In this document: positions 1 to 7,171 of the stretch, piece by piece | Layout: every line of letters begins with the position of its first letter | Position numbering within the stretch: the first letter of the stretch is position 1 | Assembly: GCA_002409675.1 (NCBI GenBank) | Contig: DHOB01000030.1 | Coordinates: 8,637 to 34,119 of the forward strand | Source: Ruminococcaceae bacterium UBA5401 | Lineage (GTDB): Bacteria > Bacillota > Clostridia > Oscillospirales > Acutalibacteraceae | DNA length: 25,483 nt | Direction of reading: 5' to 3' | Position numbers and translations under genes: made by a program | The notes under the pieces: generated by a model | Database searches by the model: none | Told to the model about the DNA's origin: nothing | Seen by the model: only the letters and a program-made list of their open reading frames with translations

Positions 1-416
1 GCCGTGTTGATATACAGCCCGCCGGAGCCTTCGACGACCTTGGTGTCGCCCGCCACGATGCGGACGCCCGCCTCCTTCGCCGTGGAGGCCATGGACGCCG
101 CGATCCTCTGAAGGTCGCCGGTCTCGGCGCCCTCCTCCAGGATAAAGCCGCAGGTCAGGTAGCGCGGCTGCGCGCCGCTCATCAGCAGGTCGTTGACCGT
201 GCCGCACACGCAGAGCCGCCCGATGTCTCCGCCGGGAAAAAAGAGGGGCGTGACGACGAAGCTGTCCGTCGTCACGGCGATTTTCGCGCACCCCGGCACA
301 ACCGCGGAATCCTCCATCCTGTCGAGGACCGGGTCGTTGAAGTTTTTGGCGAATATTTCAGAAATCAGCTCGGACGTCGCCTTGCCGCCCGAACCGTGCG
401 CCATGGTGATTTTCAT
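1..416 (-). CDS. hypE: Hydrogenase maturation protein HypE (N-terminal part; gene cut by window edge)
   Basis: HypE dehydrates the thiocarboxamide that HypF places on its C-terminal cysteine, giving the thiocyanate that becomes the CN ligands of the [NiFe] hydrogenase iron. Only the first 138 or so codons are present; the C-terminal cysteine lies beyond position 1. Visible family motifs are an N-terminal HGSGGK, TTDSFVVTPLFFPGGDIG at about residues 49-66, the GTVNDLLMSGAQP segment, GFILEEGAE, and IVAGDTKVVE near residue 120, typical of the PurM-like N-terminal ATP-binding domain. The ATG at 416 overlaps the hypD stop codon in an ATGA arrangement (413-416), so translation is probably coupled. 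It is the last visible gene of the ech-hyp operon. Identification is firm; function is by family. Confidence 0.95.
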   Translation of the reverse strand, partial: MKITMAHGSGGKATSELISEIFAKNFNDPVLDRMEDSAVVPGCAKIAVTTDSFVVTPLFFPGGDIGRLCVCGTVNDLLMSGAQPRYLTCGFILEEGAETGDLQRIAASMASTAKEAGVRIVAGDTKVVEGSGGLYINT

Positions 417-1453
417 CTGGAACCCCTTCCGCCGACGAAATAGTTGTAGCAGCTTCCCTCCTGCGACACCATGCAGGCCCCCTGCGGCGTCCGGGGCGTG
501 CAGGCTCCGCCGAACAGCGGGCATTCCGGCGGGGAAACCGCGCCGGTCAGGACCTTGGCGCAGCGGCAGCGCGGGTTGAAGCTGCAGTCGTCGTCGAGGC
601 CGAGGCTGCCCGCGTCGAACCGGGCGAACGGCGCGCGCAGCGCGAGGCCCGACCCCGCGATTTTGCCCATCCCGCGCCACGCCGCGTCGCAGGGGGCGAA
701 ATAATGCGCCACGGCCCGCTGCGCCTCCCGATTCCCCTCTGCCGTAACGGCCGAAGGGTACAGGTTGAGGACGCCCGCCTTTCCGCGCCGGCGGACCAGC
801 GCGTAGAGGGACGCGAGAATCTGCTCGCCGCTGAATCCGGACACCACGAACGGTATCCCGTATTTTCGGGAAAGCGGCTCGAAGGCGCGGCTCCCCGTAA
901 TCACGCTGACGTGGCCCGGCGCCAGAAAGCCGTCGATTCCGCCCTGGTTTTTGCAGATCCAGTCGATGACCGGCGGCATGGTCTTCAGCGAGGTCAGCAG
1001 GCGCAGGTTCCGGATATCCGCCTGCTCGGCCTCTTCGAGAAGCATGGCGTAGACCGGCGCCGTCGTCTCGAATCCCACGGCGGCGAACACGAACCGGCCG
1101 GATTTCGCGGCCGACGCGATGCGCAGCGAATCCATCGGCGAATACACCATGCGGACCCGGCCCCCGGCCGCGCGGGCGTCGTTCAGGCTCCTGCGGCTGC
1201 CCCGCACGCGCAGCAGGTCGCCGAACGTGAGCACCGTCGTGCCCGGCTCCAAGCTCAGCTCCACCAGGCGGTCGATGTACGCGGTCACCGTGACGCAGAC
1301 CGGGCACCCGGGCCCGGAAATCAGCCGGATGGCCGGCGAAAGCATCCCCGCGATGCCGCAGCGCGAAATCTGCGCCGTATGGGTGCCGCAGACCTCCATC
1401 AGGCGGAGCGGCGGCCCGCCGTAGTTTTTCAGGTAGGCCCGGATATCCGTCAT
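413..1453 (-). CDS. hypD: Hydrogenase maturation factor HypD (346 aa)
   Basis: HypD is the [4Fe-4S] scaffold which, with HypC, assembles the Fe(CN)2CO unit for [NiFe] hydrogenases in the cytoplasm. The protein shows MEVCGTHT (C22), a second cysteine at C32, and GPGCPVC (C50, C53), the redox and iron-binding cysteines of the family. A C-terminal cysteine-rich segment (C296, C298, C311, C318, C327, C335) holds the ligands of the [4Fe-4S] cluster. The open frame extends upstream to 1660, but that extension is arginine/glycine-rich and overlaps hypC. The ATG at 1453 overlaps the hypC stop (ATGA, 1450-1453) and gives the normal family length. The stop overlaps the hypE start in the same way. Confidence 0.97.
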   Translation of the reverse strand: MTDIRAYLKNYGGPPLRLMEVCGTHTAQISRCGIAGMLSPAIRLISGPGCPVCVTVTAYIDRLVELSLEPGTTVLTFGDLLRVRGSRRSLNDARAAGGRVRMVYSPMDSLRIASAAKSGRFVFAAVGFETTAPVYAMLLEEAEQADIRNLRLLTSLKTMPPVIDWICKNQGGIDGFLAPGHVSVITGSRAFEPLSRKYGIPFVVSGFSGEQILASLYALVRRRGKAGVLNLYPSAVTAEGNREAQRAVAHYFAPCDAAWRGMGKIAGSGLALRAPFARFDAGSLGLDDDCSFNPRCRCAKVLTGAVSPPECPLFGGACTPRTPQGACMVSQEGSCYNYFVGGRGSR

Positions 1454-1662
1454 AGCGCCTCCAGTTCCTTCAGAATTTCGCGCATCTCGTTGCCCTCTTT
1501 TTTCGTCAGCACCTGCAGGATGCAGCCCGCGTGAACCAGGACGTCGTCGCCCGGCTTCACTTTCACAAGGCCGGCTTCGGCCACCAGCGTATTCCCGCTG
1601 AAATCGACCGTCGCTTTTCTTCCGTCCACTTTGACCACTTTTCCCGGCAAAGCCACGCACAT
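1450..1662 (-). CDS. hypC: Hydrogenase maturation chaperone HypC (70 aa)
   Basis: HypC is a small OB-fold chaperone that carries the Fe(CN)2CO group with HypD and delivers it to the hydrogenase large subunit, here presumably EchE. The protein begins MCVALPGKV; the cysteine right after the initiator methionine is the essential iron-binding residue of the family. Its 70 residues match the usual 70-90. The frame is open upstream to 1722, but the ATG at 1662 puts Cys at position 2 and has a GAGGG ribosome-binding sequence 7 bases upstream. It starts 20 bases after the hypF stop and overlaps hypD by four bases. Confidence 0.96.
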   Translation of the reverse strand: MCVALPGKVVKVDGRKATVDFSGNTLVAEAGLVKVKPGDDVLVHAGCILQVLTKKEGNEMREILKELEAL

Positions 1663-1682
1663 CGCGCGTCCCTCTCTTTCTC

Positions 1683-3947
1683 TCAATCTGTTCCAGTCTG
1701 GCCCATGCGGGCCAGAACCCACGCCTGCCCCAGGCTGATGCCGCCGTCGTTGGAAGGAACGGCGGAGTTGTAATAGACCCGGAAGCCGTCCGCGCTCAGC
1801 CTGTCGCAGCAGTCGCCCAGAAGCAGCCGGTTCGCGAAGACCCCGCCGCTCAGCGCGACGCGGTCTTCGCCGCTCTTTTCGCGGATGCGGCGGCAGACTC
1901 CCAGAACCATCCGCCCGACCGCCCGGTGGAAACCGAGCGCGGCCGCGCCCGTCTGCACCCTTTCCCCGGCAGCGCGCAGAAGCTGCCGCGCGAAGTCGGT
2001 CTGGTCGGCACAGATCCTCCCGCTTTCATCCGCAAAAAGGCGGAACCGGAACGGGTACGGCTCCGTCCCGGCCTTCAGGGCCGAAACCGCGGCGTTTTCC
2101 AGCGCGATGGGGCATTCCCCCTCATACCCATTATACACCCGGATGCCGAGGATCGCCGCGGCGGCGTCGAACAGGCGCCCCATGCTGCTCGTCTCGAACG
2201 TGTTGACCCCGTGGGAAAGGGCCGCGGAAACAAGCGGAAAGTTTTTTCCGCCCGCCTTCTCCCCCGCCGCGAAGCGGTAGCAGTCCGCTGTGAGGGAAGC
2301 GTCGCGGGCCGCCGCGTCGCCCCCGCAGAGCGTCACGCGGCTCAGGCACCCCGCGCGCTCGAAGCCGGCGCCGCGGCAGAGCAGGAACTCCCCGCCCCAG
2401 ACCGTGCCGTCGGTCCCGTAGCCGGTCCCGTCGAAAACGACGCCGATGCAGCTCTCCAGCCCGTGTTCCGCCATCACCGACGCCGCGTGCGCGAAGTGGT
2501 GCTGGACCGGGACGGGCTGCCCGCCCGGAAGGCCGGAAGCGATTTTTTTCGCAAGCGCCGAGGAAAAATACCCCGGGTGGAGGTCGCACGCCACGGCCTG
2601 CGGCCGGATGCCGAAAATCCGCTCCATCCGCTCCAGCCCGGCCCGGTAGTTGCGCTGCACGCGGTAGTTTTCAAGGTCGCCGAAATACTGGCTGAGGTAG
2701 GCCCTGTCGCCCGAAAGCAGGCAGAAGCAGCTTTTCAGGTCGCCGCCGGCGGCCAGCGCCGGCCGGGGTGCGGAGACGCCCAGCACCACCGGCAGCGGCA
2801 CATAGCCCCGGCTGCGCCGCAGGACCTGCGGCGTTCCGCGGAAAACGCGGGCGACGGAATCGTCCAGCGGGGTGCGGATGGCGCGGGTGTGGTACAGGAC
2901 GCCGCCGAGCAACGGGGAACTGACCTGCGCCATGCGGCCGTCTTCATGGATGATCGGTTCGGTCGTGGCGTTGCCGCTGGTCACGACCAGCGGGCCGCAG
3001 GCGTCCGTGAGCAGGCGGTGCAGGCCCGCCGAGGGGAGAAAAGCGCCCAGGAAGCGGCTGTCGCCGCAGACTCCGGCACAGAACGCCTCCCCCGTCTTTT
3101 CGAGCAGGACGATGGGCCTTGCGGCTGAAGAAATCAGCGCCTCTTCCTCCGGGCTCATCCGGCAGACCTTCCGCACGTCCGAAGGCGACGAAAACATCAC
3201 GGCGAACGGCTTTTTCTCCCGGCCTTTCAGCCTGCGCAGGCGGTCCACCGCCCGCGCATCGCCGGGCAGGCAGACGTACTGGTAGCCGCCGACCCCCTTG
3301 ACGGCGACCACGGCCCCGCTTTTCAGCAGGGCGACGCCCCGCCGCAGGGCCTCCTCTTGTTCACACGGTCCGCCCCGGCCGTAAAACAGAAGCTGGGGGC
3401 CGCACTCCCGGCACGAGATGGTCTGGGCATGGCGGCGGCGGCCGGCGCGGTATTCCTCCGCGCAGCAGCTGCACATCGGGAAATCCCGCATCGACGTGTT
3501 CTCCCGGTCGTAGGGGAGCGAATCCAGGATGCTGAACCGCGGCCCGCAGGAGGCGCAGCTGATGAACGGATACCGGAACCTCCGGTCCTTCGGGTCCAGC
3601 ATCTCGCGCAGGCAGTCGCCGCAGACGGGCAGGTCCGGCGGAAAGACGGGAGGCCGCTTTTCCGCCGACGGCTTTTCGCCGCTGCGGGCGATGGAAAAGC
3701 CGTCGAAGCGGCGCTCGGGAATCCGCCGGGCCGAGACGTCCAGCACGACCGCGCCGGCGGGGCGGTGCTCCCGTAGAAGCCGCAGAAAGCCCGTTACGGC
3801 GGATTCCGGACCGGAGGCAAAAATCTCCACCACGCCGCCGCTGTTGCGCACCAGGCCGGAAACGTGCGATTCCCGCGCGATTCCGGCGACAAAAGGACGG
3901 TAACCGACCCCCTGTACCACGCCGGTTACCGTCACAAAAACAGTCAT
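1683..3947 (-). CDS. hypF: Carbamoyltransferase HypF (754 aa)
   Basis: HypF makes carbamoyl-adenylate from carbamoyl phosphate and ATP and transfers the carbamoyl group to HypE, the first step of CN ligand synthesis. Domains in order are acylphosphatase (residues 1-90, GVVQGVGYRPF with R17 and later N35), a double zinc-finger region (C109/C112, C131/C134, C159/C162, C179/C182), a YrdC-like nucleotide-binding domain (about 200-380), and a Kae1-like domain (about 400-754) with HHFAHAASVMAEHG metal ligands, FDGTGYGTDG, SGGVFANR and PSNDGGISLGQA. Length is typical and the gene looks intact. The ATG at 3947 lies only 6 bases after the echF stop. I see no good ribosome-binding sequence there, so translational coupling to echF is likely (inference). 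Confidence 0.97.
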   Translation of the reverse strand: MTVFVTVTGVVQGVGYRPFVAGIARESHVSGLVRNSGGVVEIFASGPESAVTGFLRLLREHRPAGAVVLDVSARRIPERRFDGFSIARSGEKPSAEKRPPVFPPDLPVCGDCLREMLDPKDRRFRYPFISCASCGPRFSILDSLPYDRENTSMRDFPMCSCCAEEYRAGRRRHAQTISCRECGPQLLFYGRGGPCEQEEALRRGVALLKSGAVVAVKGVGGYQYVCLPGDARAVDRLRRLKGREKKPFAVMFSSPSDVRKVCRMSPEEEALISSAARPIVLLEKTGEAFCAGVCGDSRFLGAFLPSAGLHRLLTDACGPLVVTSGNATTEPIIHEDGRMAQVSSPLLGGVLYHTRAIRTPLDDSVARVFRGTPQVLRRSRGYVPLPVVLGVSAPRPALAAGGDLKSCFCLLSGDRAYLSQYFGDLENYRVQRNYRAGLERMERIFGIRPQAVACDLHPGYFSSALAKKIASGLPGGQPVPVQHHFAHAASVMAEHGLESCIGVVFDGTGYGTDGTVWGGEFLLCRGAGFERAGCLSRVTLCGGDAAARDASLTADCYRFAAGEKAGGKNFPLVSAALSHGVNTFETSSMGRLFDAAAAILGIRVYNGYEGECPIALENAAVSALKAGTEPYPFRFRLFADESGRICADQTDFARQLLRAAGERVQTGAAALGFHRAVGRMVLGVCRRIREKSGEDRVALSGGVFANRLLLGDCCDRLSADGFRVYYNSAVPSNDGGISLGQAWVLARMGQTGTD

Positions 3948-3953
3948 GCGAAA

Positions 3954-4370
3954 TCAGGAAGCGCTCTTGCCGACGGGCGCCGGCGCAGCGGAAAACTTCG
4001 GCTTTGCGGCAGGCTGCGGTTTGGCGGCAGGCTGCGGCTTGCGGAGCAGCCTCGCCGTCTGCTCCGGGCCCGGCCGGGTGTAGCTCTGGCACATGGAGAG
4101 GCATTTCTTCGGGCAGTTTTCCACGCAGCTGCCGCACTGGACGCAGCTGAAGGGGCGGATTTCCCATGTCCTTTCCGCCCGGTTGACCGTAATGGCGTTG
4201 CTGGGGCACTTGCGGGCACACATGCCGCAGAGGATGCAGAGGTCGATGTTGTTTTCGATATGCCCCCGCGTGCGTTCCTTGAACTGCTTCGGCTTCTGCG
4301 GGTACTGCTCTGTGACCGGCCTGGAAAACAGGTTGTGGAACTCGGTTTTTGCAAATGTGAACAGGCTCAT
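3954..4370 (-). CDS. echF: Ech hydrogenase subunit EchF, two-[4Fe-4S] polyferredoxin (138 aa)
   Basis: EchF is the NuoI-like electron-entry subunit of the Ech complex and passes electrons from ferredoxin to EchC. Two CxxCxxCxxxCP motifs are visible (C45/C48/C51/C55 and C76/C79/C82/C86), each binding half of two [4Fe-4S] clusters. The ATG at 4370 has an AGAGGTG ribosome-binding sequence inside the end of echE; an upstream in-frame start at 4397 would add 9 residues overlapping echE and is less likely. After the second cluster the protein carries a low-complexity tail (residues 111-138) with two KPQPAA units and then an Ala/Pro/Lys/Ser end. That tail is not part of the ferredoxin fold and looks disordered. 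Confidence 0.93.
   Translation of the reverse strand: MSLFTFAKTEFHNLFSRPVTEQYPQKPKQFKERTRGHIENNIDLCILCGMCARKCPSNAITVNRAERTWEIRPFSCVQCGSCVENCPKKCLSMCQSYTRPGPEQTARLLRKPQPAAKPQPAAKPKFSAAPAPVGKSAS
4003..4038. repeat. Tandem 18-bp repeat (two copies) in the 3' part of echF
   Basis: Two adjacent 18-base units, at 4003-4020 and 4021-4038, differ at only a few positions. On the minus strand each encodes a KPQPAA hexapeptide in the EchF C-terminal tail. A third partial KP unit follows in the protein. The multiple-of-three length means copy-number change would keep the frame. Confidence 0.8.
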
Positions 4371-4374
4371 ACTT

Positions 4375-5454
4375 TCACCTCTCGATACAACTGACACACG
4401 GGTCTATGGTTAAAATCAGCATTGGAATCTCGGAGAGCCGGCAGCCCTTCATCAGCTCTATCATGGCGGGGACGTTGGCGAACGTCGGCGTCCTCACGCG
4501 GAAGCGGTCCAGGAACTTGGTCCCGTTCGCCTTCACGTAATAGATCGCCTCGCCGCGCGGCTGCTCGACGCGAACCATATACTCCCCTTTCGGGAAGCCG
4601 CGGATCGGAACGGCGACCGGGCCCTCCGGGATTTTTGCGACCGCCTGCCGGATGAGGTCGATGGACTGGAACAGCTCCCGGACACGGACCTGCGTGCGCG
4701 CGTAGCAGTCGCCCTCCGTGGAGGTGATCGGCTCGAAGTTCAGGTCGCCGTAAGCGTCGTAGCCCAGCTTGCGCGTGTCGCGGGCGATGCCGCTGGCCCG
4801 CATGAACGGGCCGGCCACGCCGTACTCCTGCGCCATCTTCTTCGTCATATATCCCACGCCCTTCAGGCGGCTGTTGACGGCGCTGTTGGCCAGGAAGGTG
4901 GACGTGATTCCCTTCAGGTCCTCTTCCAGACCGCCCAGCTTCTCGACAAAGCCGTGCAGCATGGCGTTGTCCATATCCCGGCGCTGCCCGCCGATTTTAT
5001 TCACGGAAAAAATCAGGCGGCCGCCGGTCGAGGCCTCGAACATGTCCAGAATTTTCTCGCGCAGGCGCCAGCACTGCATAAACAGGCTCTCGAAGCCGAA
5101 CGCGTCCGCCAGCAGACCCAGCCAGAGCAGGTGGCTGTGCAGGCGCGACAGCTCGCACCAGATGGTGCGCAGGTATTTCGCGCGGGGCGGCAGCTCCACG
5201 CCCATGATGTGCTCGACGGCCTCGCAGTACGACATGCCGTGCATAAAGCTGCAGATGCCGCACATGCGCTCCGCGACATAGACAAAGTCCCTGAAATCCC
5301 GTTTCTCCACCAGCTTTTCAAGGCCGCGGTGAATGAATCCGATGGAGGGAATCACGTCCACCACTTTTTCGTCCTCCAGAACCAGGTCGAGATGAATCGG
5401 CTCCGGCAGGACCGGATGATGGGGGCCAAAAGGAACGACGCTGCGCGTGCTCAT
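4375..5454 (-). CDS. echE: Ech hydrogenase large subunit EchE, [NiFe] active site (359 aa)
   Basis: This is the catalytic, NuoD-like large subunit of a group 4 energy-converting [NiFe] hydrogenase. The N-terminal nickel-binding motif is RMCGICSFMHG (C65, C68, H72) and the C-terminal motif is DPCVSC (C353, C356), which supply the four cysteine ligands of the Ni-Fe centre. The protein stops only three residues after C356 (I-E-R), the position where other hydrogenase large subunits are cut by a maturation protease, so there is no peptide to remove. The ATG at 5454 overlaps the echD stop (ATGA, 5451-5454) and has a GGAGG sequence 9 bases upstream. The small subunit is EchC, and HypC would deliver the iron unit. 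Confidence 0.97.
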   Translation of the reverse strand: MSTRSVVPFGPHHPVLPEPIHLDLVLEDEKVVDVIPSIGFIHRGLEKLVEKRDFRDFVYVAERMCGICSFMHGMSYCEAVEHIMGVELPPRAKYLRTIWCELSRLHSHLLWLGLLADAFGFESLFMQCWRLREKILDMFEASTGGRLIFSVNKIGGQRRDMDNAMLHGFVEKLGGLEEDLKGITSTFLANSAVNSRLKGVGYMTKKMAQEYGVAGPFMRASGIARDTRKLGYDAYGDLNFEPITSTEGDCYARTQVRVRELFQSIDLIRQAVAKIPEGPVAVPIRGFPKGEYMVRVEQPRGEAIYYVKANGTKFLDRFRVRTPTFANVPAMIELMKGCRLSEIPMLILTIDPCVSCIER

Positions 5455-5825
5455 TTTGGACCGCCTCCTTCTTCTTCCTGTTTCAGCTTATAGGGCGCTT
5501 TCACGGCCGTGCGGTACAGCCTTCCCTTATAATCGACCGTCATGAACTCGATGGGAACGCCGAACAGGTCGTGAATCTCATTTTCATAAAAATATGCGGA
5601 CGGGTAAATATGGCTGATGCTCGGAACTTTCTCCCCCGCTTTCACGGTAAAGCGCAGATTCAGCAGGTCGTACTCGATGCTGAAGGAATAGGTCATCTCA
5701 TAGCAGTCCTTCAGCGTCGTGGAGCAAATCTGCACCAGGCGGTATCCGCGGGTTTTAAGCTCCGTCACCTTCTCCAGCAGAGCCTCCGGCCGCACCTCAA
5801 GCAGCTGTCTGTCACTTTCCGCCAT
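5451..5825 (-). CDS. echD: Ech hydrogenase subunit EchD, NuoC-like (124 aa)
   Basis: EchD is the counterpart of the 30-kDa/NuoC subunit of complex I, a soluble structural subunit of the hydrogenase module. The family region is seen in SFSIEYDLLNLRF and in SHIYPSAYFYENEIHDLFGVPI, the conserved block of NuoC proteins (E-x-E-x-x-D-L-F-G). The length is typical for the short Ech version. The ATG at 5825 is preceded by GGAGG, lies two bases after the echC stop, and the 3' end overlaps echE by four bases. No metal ligands are expected. Confidence 0.94.
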   Translation of the reverse strand: MAESDRQLLEVRPEALLEKVTELKTRGYRLVQICSTTLKDCYEMTYSFSIEYDLLNLRFTVKAGEKVPSISHIYPSAYFYENEIHDLFGVPIEFMTVDYKGRLYRTAVKAPYKLKQEEEGGGPK

Positions 5826-5827
5826 GG

Positions 5828-6280
5828 CTATCCCTCCTTCCGAGCCGCGGCCCTTTTCTTCTTCATCTGTTTTTGCTTCTGGTCCAGCAGCTCGGCGGCC
5901 TTCCGGAGGCCGTCGATGACGGCCTCCGGCTTCACGGCGCAGCCCGGCACGTAGATATCCACCGGAATCACCTTGTTCACGCCGCCGAGGATGTTGTAGC
6001 AGTCCTTGAAAACCCCGCCGTCGCAGGCGCAGATGCCGACCGCCACCACGACCTTGGGGTCGGGCATCTGGCTGTAAAGCTGCTTGACGACCGGGGCGTT
6101 CTGCGCGTTGATTCCGCCGGTAATCAGAAAAATATCGGCGTGTTTGGGGTTGCCGGTGTTGACCACGCCGAAGCGCTCCACATCGTAAACGGGGGTCGTG
6201 CTGTCCAGTATCTCAAGGTCGCAGCCGTTGCAGCTGGAGCCGTCGTAATGCAGCACCCACGGGGATTTCGAGAGTTTCAT
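5828..6280 (-). CDS. echC: Ech hydrogenase small subunit EchC, NuoB-like (150 aa)
   Basis: EchC carries the proximal [4Fe-4S] cluster that hands electrons to the [NiFe] centre in EchE. Expected ligands are visible: C17 and C20 in SSCNGCDLEILD, C84 in VGICACDGG, and C114 in VPGCAVKPE. The protein ends in a lysine/arginine-rich tail (KQMKKKRAAARKEG). Start choice is between GTG at 6283 and the directly following ATG at 6280; the AAGGAAGG sequence lies 11 and 14 bases upstream respectively, so GTG is also possible and changes the protein by one residue. It sits 21 bases downstream of echB and 2 bases before echD. Confidence 0.96.
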   Translation of the reverse strand: MKLSKSPWVLHYDGSSCNGCDLEILDSTTPVYDVERFGVVNTGNPKHADIFLITGGINAQNAPVVKQLYSQMPDPKVVVAVGICACDGGVFKDCYNILGGVNKVIPVDIYVPGCAVKPEAVIDGLRKAAELLDQKQKQMKKKRAAARKEG

Positions 6281-6301
6281 CACTTCACGCGCCGCCTTCC
6301 T

Positions 6302-7171
6302 TTAAAGCACAAGGGCGAGGACAAGCAGGTTCGTACCCCCGAAAATCAGGGTGACGGCCCACGCCCAGTTCAGCATCTTTTCCCACCGGACGCGGGGAAA
6401 AAGATTGTCGACCAAAACAAGCAGAAAATAGCACGCCAGCCCGGTTGCGACGCCGGCCAGGATGCTCCAGGGGTTGCGGTTCAGGATGAACAGCGCCAGC
6501 AGGCCCAGCAGCAAAACGTCTTCGTACCAGCCGGCCACCTCGACCAGCCCCAGCTCGCTGCCGGAAAGCTCCGTCGTAAGCCCTTTCACAATCTCCTGGT
6601 GCGCGTGGTGCGAGGCGCTGATGTCGAACGGCGACTTGCGGAACTTGATGATGAACACGAACACCAGCCCGAAAAACATGCCCGGCAGAAAGGCGATGGC
6701 CGAAATTCCGCGGTCCGCCACCTGGTCGATAAAGAAGCTGCCGGTAATCATGTAAAGGCCGATGGCGGCCAGCAGCAGCATCGGCTCGTAGGACATAATC
6801 TGCACCAGTTCGCGCTGCGCGCCCATGGAGCTGTACGGGGAATTGGCGGAGCAGGCCGCCATGAACAGGAAAATCTCCGCGAGGGTCAGCGCAAAGAAAG
6901 CGAGCAGCAGGTCCCCGCCCGAAAAGAACAGGCAGCCCGTGAAAATGGAGAAGATAAAGTAGCCGCCCACCAGAAAATCCTGCAGCCTGTTGACCACAAT
7001 CGTCTGCTTGTGGAACAGCTTGTAGACGTCGTAAAAGGGCTGCAGGACCGGCGGCCCCTGCCTGCCCTGGAGCCGCGCGCTCAGCTTGCGGTCCAGCCCG
7101 CCGAGCAGGCCGCCCGCAAACGGCGCGCAGACCAGAAACAGCAGAACCCCAAGCGCCCTTTGCCATGCCAT
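6302..7171 (-). CDS. echB: Ech hydrogenase membrane subunit EchB, NuoH-like (289 aa)
   Basis: EchB is the integral membrane subunit corresponding to NuoH; it links the hydrogenase module to the ion-translocating EchA. Several hydrophobic membrane spans are visible. Family marks include the N-terminal loop with LDRKLSARLQGRQGPP (NuoH-like ERK...RxGP), AEIFLFMAACSANSPYSSMGAQRELVQIMSYEP, and KFRKSPFDISASHHAHQEIVKG followed by ELSGSELGLVE. The ATG at 7171 overlaps the echA stop in a TGATG junction and has a GGGGGTG sequence with good spacing; a GTG one codon upstream (7174) is less well spaced. Confidence 0.95.
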   Translation of the reverse strand: MAWQRALGVLLFLVCAPFAGGLLGGLDRKLSARLQGRQGPPVLQPFYDVYKLFHKQTIVVNRLQDFLVGGYFIFSIFTGCLFFSGGDLLLAFFALTLAEIFLFMAACSANSPYSSMGAQRELVQIMSYEPMLLLAAIGLYMITGSFFIDQVADRGISAIAFLPGMFFGLVFVFIIKFRKSPFDISASHHAHQEIVKGLTTELSGSELGLVEVAGWYEDVLLLGLLALFILNRNPWSILAGVATGLACYFLLVLVDNLFPRVRWEKMLNWAWAVTLIFGGTNLLVLALVL

